Assembly: GCA_036250225.1 (NCBI GenBank)
Contig: JAPZLL010000001.1
Coordinates: 930,001-994,000 of the forward strand
Direction: 5' to 3'
Length of the DNA stretch: 64,000 bases
From: Cercophora sp. LCS_1
Taxonomy: Eukaryota > Ascomycota > Sordariomycetes > Sordariales > Lasiosphaeriaceae
Shown here: positions 56,501-64,000 of the stretch, piece by piece
Position numbering within the stretch: the first letter of the stretch is position 1
Layout: the number at the start of each line of letters is the position of its first letter
Notes under the pieces: model-generated
Databases searched by the model: none
What the model was told of the DNA's origin: nothing
What the model saw: the letters and a program-made list of their open reading frames with translations, nothing else
Position numbers and translations under genes: made by a program

Positions 56501-59290
56501 AATACCACAGGCCTCCCCCAGAGGGCGCCAACTTGAACTTGTGGCATGGCTGTTTCTGCATGTCTTGCGGCCCAAGGCCACGCAGCATTCGCTCGCAGAG
56601 ACAGAAAGTGGCCCAGCTGCTGTGAGATGAGGCAATGCGTTTCGGAGCAGACCAACAGGACTCACTGGCGATGCCGAACGTCCCGTCGCCAACGCCGATT
56701 GCGTCGAAGTTGAGTCGACACTCAAATCCGCAGCCACTGCCAGGTCAGGGTTGCCTTTGGCATTTCAGCACGACCGGGCATCTCGCAGGAGTGGGCCACC
56801 TGCAAGCCAAGCCGACTGGGTGAACCCGGACCAAGCCCGTGCGCGATTCGCCAATTGCGCAACTGGTCGTGGGGCAGAACAGAGTCGCTCGGCTGGCTTC
56901 AAAGAGATGGGCAGCCTGAAGCATGCGGCGGTTTTGATGTCACCCTGCCGTTTCTTCCAGCGACCCGTTTCTGAGGGAAACATTTATCAGCCGCGGTCGG
57001 CCAAACAGATGCGGGCAGGCATGGTGAACTGACGACATATCCTGCAGCGGGAACGTCGTGGCCACCACCCTCCCCAAGAGTTGGAGATCGGAGCGGTCCA
57101 TGAGGGATCTCCATCGAAGCGAAAGCCTCACCCCCGAAGGAGGGCAATATAGCATGCCACTATGCCTCTTTCTCGGCCGCAAGGACACCCTCCCCGATAG
57201 CACAGAAACGCTTGAGACTGGCGATATTGCCTCTGGATGCACCGATTCTGCTCGTAACGGCGCTCCCCCAGCAAGAGTAGAATTATGTCATACCTTGCAG
57301 ACACCCCAGACTGGGCGAGGTGTGATTGGGGATTGCATCCGGGATGGCGTGCCCGCCTAGCCTCACTACTGCGGGCTAGCTTTATCTCTTTGGTCCCCTT
57401 GGCCGTGGACGGGATTAGACGACTCCACTCCTTCACAGGCTCCAATCCTCATGCGACACTCTTTACCCGAAATCTCCGTTTCGCGTGTCCAGTATCCAGG
57501 AGATACAACCAGGAATGGAGACGAGGGCAGATGTGGCAGCCCTAGAGCTCAGATCACGGAGGCTATAGTTGACACGAGGCGATTACGCGAGTTCAGCATC
57601 TGTCAGACTCCAAACTCAGAAGCTGACTCGCATTGCCAAACATGACGGGTCAAGTCTAGCTCATGGCATGGGAATCCTGTGTGCAAACCGACAAGTTCCA
57701 CCGGCACGTTTCACCCAAACGCGTAGTGCTGGACCCTCACTCGGCGCCGATACGGCATGGCAGGGGCAACCCAGAAGACTAGTTTTGACGTTGAACATGC
57801 AGTAGCCACGAATTCGGCAACAATTAGCAAACAGGCTGCAGACGAGAGCCCGAGCTTATTGATACGGATGAGACAGATTTTCAGATTGCAGCGAGTGTCA
57901 GCCCTTGGACCCTTCAAGAGCCGGCAGCCCACCTACCGGATTGGTGTTGCGGGGGAGGGGAAGGATGAGGAGGGGACAGCGCTGATAAGATCAATGTGAT
58001 CGCGCATGCTGCAGCCTCACCGCCTCGATGGCAGACCCAGTGGCGTCGCGAATCTCGGGATCAAGGAGGCCATTTGGCCGTCGATCAAGCAATGGGCTGC
58101 CGCAAGCACGCAGTCTGACTAGCAAGATGGCATTTATTGCTCCCGTTTTGGCAGTAGAGATGTGCGAGGGGTCTCAGCCTCCTGCAGAGAAATCACCAGT
58201 TTTCCCAGCCGCTCGCAGATCAGGAAGCGAGAAAGCAAAGACAAGATGCGCACACCACAGACCCTCGTTGGAACTTGACCTCTTTGGGCATCGGAGCTAA
58301 GCAGAGGGTCGATCGGCCGTCAGCATCAAAGTCAGGGTTCGCAGTCAAGTCGAGCCTCTGTGGTCGATAGACGAGAATTGCTGACTGCGTCCGAGGAGAG
58401 AGCATATCTCGAGAATGGCGACGACGATATATTAAAAGCGCCAGGCGCGGCTCTCTCGACAATGACACCGTCGCAGCTCGGTCGTGCAAGGATGAGCCCG
58501 GCACGAGGTGCGAGACAAAAGAGGGCTGGAAGCGAGACACCATCTGTCACGCTTCTCGCACTCGGAGGGGAAAATGGTGGTGGCAACGGGTCACCTCATT
58601 CGGTGACAGCCAAAGTGAGCACAGGTCAGACAGACCTTCTTTTTCTTCCCGCCCTTGACCGACTCCACCGGGATCTGGCCTGGAGGGGCGGCAGCAAGTC
58701 ACATTACAGAACGAAGGGATCATCCCCAAGGTGAACCCCCACACTTGATCCCAATACAGGCGCTTGACCGCATTGAAACATTTCCCGTCTTCCTCTCCGC
58801 AAACCGCACCACTGGCAGGGAAGAAAAGTGGTATGGCTTGGCATCTACACGGCGAGGTGTGTGTGGGCTTTGCCAGCTATCCATCTTCTCTAGACGGTGA
58901 TATGTCAATTCCTTTTCCGCGACAGGAACGTACATGTCGTTTGTTCACCGCCATCTCGGTCGCAGGCGCAAAGTCGGGCAAAAGACACAGCTCGAGAGAG
59001 AGAAAAAATATTGTGTGCAGGGCACATGCAGGAAGCAAGCAGGAGTGTGAATTTTTAGCCCTCGCATTGCAGTAGCCTCGAACTTGTCGATGCAGAGCAT
59101 GGTCGTTTGCGTTGCTCTGGTTGAAACATGGCTTCCTTTCATTTTTCCAAGGTGAAGGAATGAGACGGTGTGGTGTTCATGGCCGCTCGCCCACTCTCTC
59201 GATTTCGTTCCCTCACTTACAGTCAGTCTCCTTGGAGGTTAGGTAAACCGAAGGCGGGGTGTGTGGAGTTGAGGCGAAAAGTCAATAAAG

Positions 59291-59322
<32 letters not shown>

Positions 59323-62300
59323 ATCAGCCTGTGGGTGATCCGGGTCACCCTTGTTTCCCACATTTTCGCGAAAACAATTGCAACCAAGCGAAGCGCGGGG
59401 TTGATGGATGGAACATGAAGGATGGACGGAGGGGTGGTGTGGTGAAGGAGGGGAACGGGGGGCCCTTCTTGCATCCATCCCATGGCATCCCATTCCGAGC
59501 TCTGGGATGTTTCTTTTCGGCATGCCGAAGGGTTCGCCTCTGCATCCTCTGCGACCTTTCTGCTTGGGCGCACGGTCGGGATGGCTCCTCTTTTACGGGA
59601 TATTCTCTCTCTTACGCGACTCACCGGACTGTATGCTGCAGTTTGCACACTTTTTCGCTTGCGCTCGAGCTTTTTGTTACAGAAGTGCAGCAGAGGCAGG
59701 TCTGTGATTATCGTGGGGAAGAGGGGCCATGGAGATCTCTTGGAAGTTTTATTGGATGGGATGGTGGGAAACATCGGTGGTTGGACTACACCGCAGAACG
59801 TAAAGGTGTAGTACACCGTGCTACACCACAGATGGCCTTTCTGATCCACATCATATGGCACCATGGGAATGGAGAATCATCATCGTTTTGCAGCGGAAAC
59901 CGTCTTGTGCTCACTCAAACTGACTGGGAACAGGGAAGCTATCCTGGAAATTGAACGGCTGTTCTCGTTCGATAATGACAAGATGTCGTTTTCTCCATCG
60001 TTCCGTTTGATGCCGAGATGTATTCACCCATTCAATCTCTTACGGGGAAAAGAATCTGGGGAGAAGGGCAGATTGCCGAAGTCGGACGTTTTTCCTCCTT
60101 GTCCCGAAAATCCTTGCTGCTACTCTACTCTATTTGACTTGATCAAGGGTCCCTTTTTCCAGTCCATGTATGTTGCAGGACGCGGCACAGTCCCTAGTCT
60201 TGGTAGATCTGCGGTTGTCTGGTCCAAGCGTGGTTTGCATATGGGGGATCACTGCAGTGGATTGGATTGGATTCTAGAAAGGGGCAGGGGCCTATGAGAG
60301 AGAAAACGGAGATGTTTGGTTCAGTATGCGGTTGGAGTTTAGCCTTGGGGCAGTTGGCACGGCTGGACCGGCCCCTCCCTTTGGGGCTTTTTGGGTCTCG
60401 TGCGAATGATTGTCCTTTTTTCCTTGTTTTTTTTTATGTTTCGTAGTTGGGGGGACATGTGGGCTACCGAGAAAAAAAAAATCCCACGTCGTGGTTGCAA
60501 GCGAGTGGTAAAGAGATCGAGCAATGGTTTGGTAATGGCGGTGGTCTTGTGAGCTATCAGATGACCCCGGATTCCGGATCGGTTGGAGGGTGGTGTTGTG
60601 TTGCGGCTTCGGCGGGTTCTCGGCATCGGGGTGGGTTTTTTTTTCTTCTACTTGGCCATGTGGTTACTTTGCAAAAAGGGACCCAAGATCGGAGTGGCGA
60701 GAGTCTTGCTTGGTGAGGCGGCTAGATCGGCCCCCAGTTCTTGTGTAAAGATTTCTTGATTCGGTTCGGTTGTTGCTGCAATATAACCATGAGAACGTTT
60801 TTTTGTGACAAGTCTTGGCTTTTTTTTTTCTCTTCTCGTTCTGTCCAACAGGGGGGTTCCTGGTTACAGCGGGTTTGAACCGGGCGGCAATTATGTTTGG
60901 TTGGGTTTGGTTTGGGGGACGTCATGATTTAAGGGGTTGCTTGACTGAATCCGGGATGACTGGATAGGGATCCCGTTGAGAGGAATAATTCGGGCCCCTA
61001 CACTTGGGACGGATTCACACTGTGAGCATTGGTATATTACTGATACGTGGTGGGATTGGGGTTGCTATTTTGTTGGTGTCGTGTCGGGAACGTAGACCGA
61101 TCCAGTGTGTGAGGAGTGGTTTCTTTGATTTCGATTTCCTATAAGTGGCATGTTTTGGTCGCACTCATCGGTCGAGTGCACCTGGAGGGGAGTGGAAGGT
61201 GTCGTTCAGAAAACAAAACCCGAGTCACTGGGTGCCCGGGTTGAGGGAGATTCGAGAGGAAGTTGCCGTCATCTCATGTTCAGGGGTCCAGCAGCGGCGC
61301 CATGCCGGAGAAATACATGGGCTGGCAGCGGCAGCGGGATATGGCCTGTTGAGACGGCCGCAGACCGGGACAAGATCTCTGGCACGAGAGTGACGGCATG
61401 GCTGTCAACCCAACCCGGGATTACTCGACCAGCGGGTTCGGAGTGACGTGTGCCCTTTGTGGGCAGAGTGTTGGGGAGGGACATGGATGATGCTTGGGGG
61501 GTAGGGGATGGGTTTATGCTGATGGGTTTGGTTGGGTGTTTGTTTGCCCCTGAATGACTCGGCGTTCTGTGCACAGTAGGGTTGCTTGCGCAGTGCTTGT
61601 AACGGTTATGTCATCGGCGTAGAGACTGTGGTTGTCTTGCTGGAAATCTGGAGAGGCGTAGTCTTTGTGTTGTGACTGGTCTTTGATAGTATGAGGCGTT
61701 AGACGTTCCCATCTCCACTGCGATGATGTCTTGTAGCTAGGATGCCCTACCTTAGATATGGAGCAAGACTCATACTGGGATTGGTGTTGATGTTGACGCA
61801 GGGGGCTCATGGGTTGCCGCCAACTTGTAACTTGTTGGCAGAGACGATGGCGTTGTCTCGGGGAGCCATGCAAACCCTGAGGGGGACAATCCGGCCTTCT
61901 TGGTCAGCATACATCAGGCTACTTCTGGTGCGTACCCAAGGCAGTGACTCGAGTATTTCGCCCAGGGGATTTGTCCGTCATTTCACGATTCCTCAATATG
62001 ATTCGTTCTGGAGTTCGACACAAGCCAAGTGGTTTTATGCCACGGGGCAACACCAGAGAGTGAGCACGCCCTCCTACCCCTAGTAGCATGGTATCCGCGA
62101 GGGAATACGTAAAGAAAGAGGGCTAGTGGATGTGAGAGGGGAGGGGGGCATTGTTAACAACAAACTTTCATAACCACCCACAACCTCCGCCTTCATCCCG
62201 GAATGTGAACAAGACGATACCTTACTCAATCACCCTCATCCAGAAGTGTCCTCGCAACAGACTCCAAGGACGGCCCTATAGCTCAAAATATAACCAGTTC

Positions 62301-62736
62301 CCCAGCAACATCTGTGAAACAAGAACAAGCCAACTAAACAAGAAGCATGGCCTTTACCTGATTTGACATCCGTGTGAACAATGACAAGAACGATATCTTG
62401 ACTCGGTATACATGGCTATATGCGGGTGACGGCTTAGCCTCTCAAAAGGTTCTATCAGTGTGAAATCAAGAATAAGATCTCGGGGAACACTTACAGCGTG
62501 GTATGAAAGCCACAGACACTATGAAGCCGGGCAAAGGGGTAACGGAACAACAGCACTGTTATGCTTGTCCCGAGCCAGTGTCGTAACAACAACTGGCCAC
62601 TTGCCGTCTCACTTCCACCATCATATTCTCACTTCACTTGATGCAAAATGAACGCATAAGTCTGAATCATATATTCTATCGTTAAACTAAAATACCCACA
62701 CAACCCAACCCAACGCAAAACAACCCCAATCATGCC
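53502..62736. other. 9.2-kb gene-free region upstream of the LRR gene
   Basis: The largest gap in the window. It starts with the LRR promoter and ends with the PDX1 3' end. Many open frames of 60-280 codons exist on both strands, but they overlap, are Arg/Ser/Pro-rich and match nothing I know. From 59.2 kb on, homopolymer A and T runs are frequent. A small hairpin (GGTGTAG 59805-59811, CTACACC 59821-59827) and a weak reverse-transcriptase-like peptide near 61.6 kb are the only oddities. I found no tRNA, 5S rRNA or snRNA by eye. A long non-coding RNA, a small secreted protein or old transposon debris could be hidden here. Confidence 0.45.
59291..59317. repeat. A27 homopolymer
   Basis: An uninterrupted run of 27 A in non-coding sequence, preceded by AATAAAG. 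It could be slippage DNA or the trace of an inserted polyadenylated transcript on the plus strand; no retrocopy is recognisable next to it. Confidence 0.95.
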
Positions 62737-63947
62737 TTATAGTACAAGTTTTTCCGGCTCCGTCTCCAACAACGTTTTGACCCTGCTCAAAAACACCGTC
62801 GCCCTCTCCGCCTCAGGGCTGGGAACCGTCAGGCTAAACGTCGCCGCCGGCCCGCTGACAGGCGCCTCGACGGCTCCACTAGCCTTGGTGGTCGCCCGCT
62901 TGGCCGCCGCCCCTCCGGAAAGAATATCAATAATATCCACCTGCTTCGCCCGACTGGCCTTGGCCGCCGGCGCAGTCGACACCTCCCTCACCGTGCCGAC
63001 GTCCGGGAGATAGGCACCGCGCGAAAGGTAGTCGGCCTCGTTCTCCAGACCGAGCAGCTCGTTGAAGAGGCGGTCAGCCGTGGGCTTGGCGCGCGGGAGG
63101 TCTTCGTTAGCGAGCGTCGAGGCGCGGAAGACAAAGGCCGAAAAGGGGAGCTGCATGCCGAGTTTCTTCTCGAGGTTCCTCTGCACGGCCGACACGGCGC
63201 CGACTGAGACTGAGAGCTGGACAGTTCGCTCCTTGGGAGGCTCGGGCACGGCAACGGCAGCCTTCTTCTCCGCCTTCTGGGGCTCGGGGGCCCTGGCCAC
63301 CTTGATGTTGCTAAGGTCAAGGTGTGCATTCTTGTCGAAGCGGGCCGTGATCTGCGCAGGCGTCTGGGCGTTGATCTTGCCCAGGTAGGCGAGGACGTCA
63401 CCCTTGAGGATGCGGCCGTTGGGGCCGGTGGGGGTGATCTCGCTGAGGGCCGAATTGTCCAGACCATTCTCGTGCAGGAGGTGGATGACCGACGGGAGCG
63501 GGGGGTACTGGCGTCTCGGGCCGTGGCCTCCGGCCTTCGGGGCGGCCTTGGGAGCTGCTGCGGCGGCGGGTGGGGCCGGTTCGGATGGGGCTGGAGCTTG
63601 TTGCTCCTGTTTGGCCGGAGCGGCATCAGCGGCCTTTGGAGTCTCGTCGGCCGGAATCTGCAACGTGCTGATGTCGTCGCCCTCCTCGGCAATGACGGCT
63701 ATCCGGGTGCCGACCTGGATGCCCTTGGTGCCGTCGCCCTGCACAATCTTCATCAGGATGCCGTCCTCCTGAGCTTCGACATCCATCGTCGCCTTGTCGG
63801 TTTCAATCTCGAGCAGCACGTCGCCGGCCGAGAATTTCTCGCCCTCCTGCACCTGCCACTTTGCAATATTGCCCTCGGTCATGGTCGGCGACAGAGCTGG
63901 CATCGTAAAGTTCTGGGCGGCCAGGGCGGCGGCCGATGTTCTGAAGC
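62737..63947 (-). CDS. pdx1: Pyruvate dehydrogenase protein X component (E3-binding protein), 5' end missing
   Basis: Mitochondrial protein that tethers dihydrolipoamide dehydrogenase (E3) to the pyruvate dehydrogenase core. The visible exon encodes about 403 residues. A lipoyl domain comes first (TMPALSPTMTEGNIAKWQVQ, then EIETDKATMDVEAQEDG with the lipoylated Lys). An Ala/Pro-rich swivel follows, then the peripheral subunit-binding domain (PPLPSVIHLLHENGLDNSAL to ILKGDVLAYLG). The rest is a short degenerate segment with no acyltransferase active site, which separates PDX1 from E2. The frame has no ATG; a CTGAC branch and CAG acceptor at 63950-63948 precede the transit-peptide end GFRTSAAALAAQNF, so the start lies in an upstream exon beyond the window edge. 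Confidence 0.92.
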
Positions 63948-64000
63948 CTGTCGTGAACACATTGCCATGTCAGCGCGCGACTTTTTTTTCCCTCTTGACT

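Noticed and set aside
59805..59827. Inverted repeat GGTGTAG/CTACACC
   Set aside because: Seven-base stem with a nine-base loop and no T-run or gene context; too short to call a functional structure.

Overview
The window is nuclear DNA of a filamentous ascomycete, most likely a sordariomycete. I infer this from gene structures with 50-140 bp introns (GTRNGT donors, CTAAC/CTGAC branch sites, YAG acceptors), GC-rich coding sequence, and close resemblance of eIF3a, PFS2, RPB6, G-gamma and PDX1 to the Neurospora/Chaetomium type. The order Sordariales is a guess. No bacterial-type operons, CRISPR, phage or intact transposons are visible.

Layout, left half (1-36.9 kb): a gene-free start (1-1.84 kb); a vacuolar-type ZIP zinc transporter (minus); NUC1/EndoG mitochondrial nuclease (plus); polyadenylation factor PFS2 (minus), whose C-terminal tail is repeated in frame beyond its stop codon; a decayed Gfd2/YDR514C-like RNase H-fold protein (plus); a DGAT1-type MBOAT acyltransferase (plus); STE14 isoprenylcysteine methyltransferase (minus); a TMEM170-like membrane protein (minus); peroxin 8 ending in SKL (plus); a charged hypothetical protein (plus); TFIIIA (minus) divergent from RPB6 (plus); a secreted alpha/beta hydrolase and a secreted WSC-domain protein (both minus); eIF3a (minus); G-protein gamma subunit (plus); and a Rdx/SelW-like CxxC protein (plus).

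Right half (36.9-64 kb): four conserved genes, all on the minus strand, separated by unusually long non-coding stretches: the PP1 catalytic subunit, an NTO1-like double-PHD chromatin protein, a large leucine-rich-repeat protein, and the 3' part of the PDX1 (E3-binding protein) gene, which runs off the right edge. The gaps are about 4.3, 3.6 and 9.2 kb.

The genes are mostly unrelated housekeeping functions. Linked themes are prenylation (a CaaX-ending G-gamma and STE14, 20 kb apart) and RNA polymerase III (TFIIIA and the shared subunit RPB6 fire from one 357-bp intergenic region). I found no gene cluster that forms a clear new system. The strongest unusual signals are the in-frame repeated tail behind the PFS2 stop codon, the Gfd2-like protein that has lost its catalytic residues and reads on in frame past TAG codons, alternative reading of the charged hypothetical gene, and very small first coding exons, down to a bare ATG in eIF3a.
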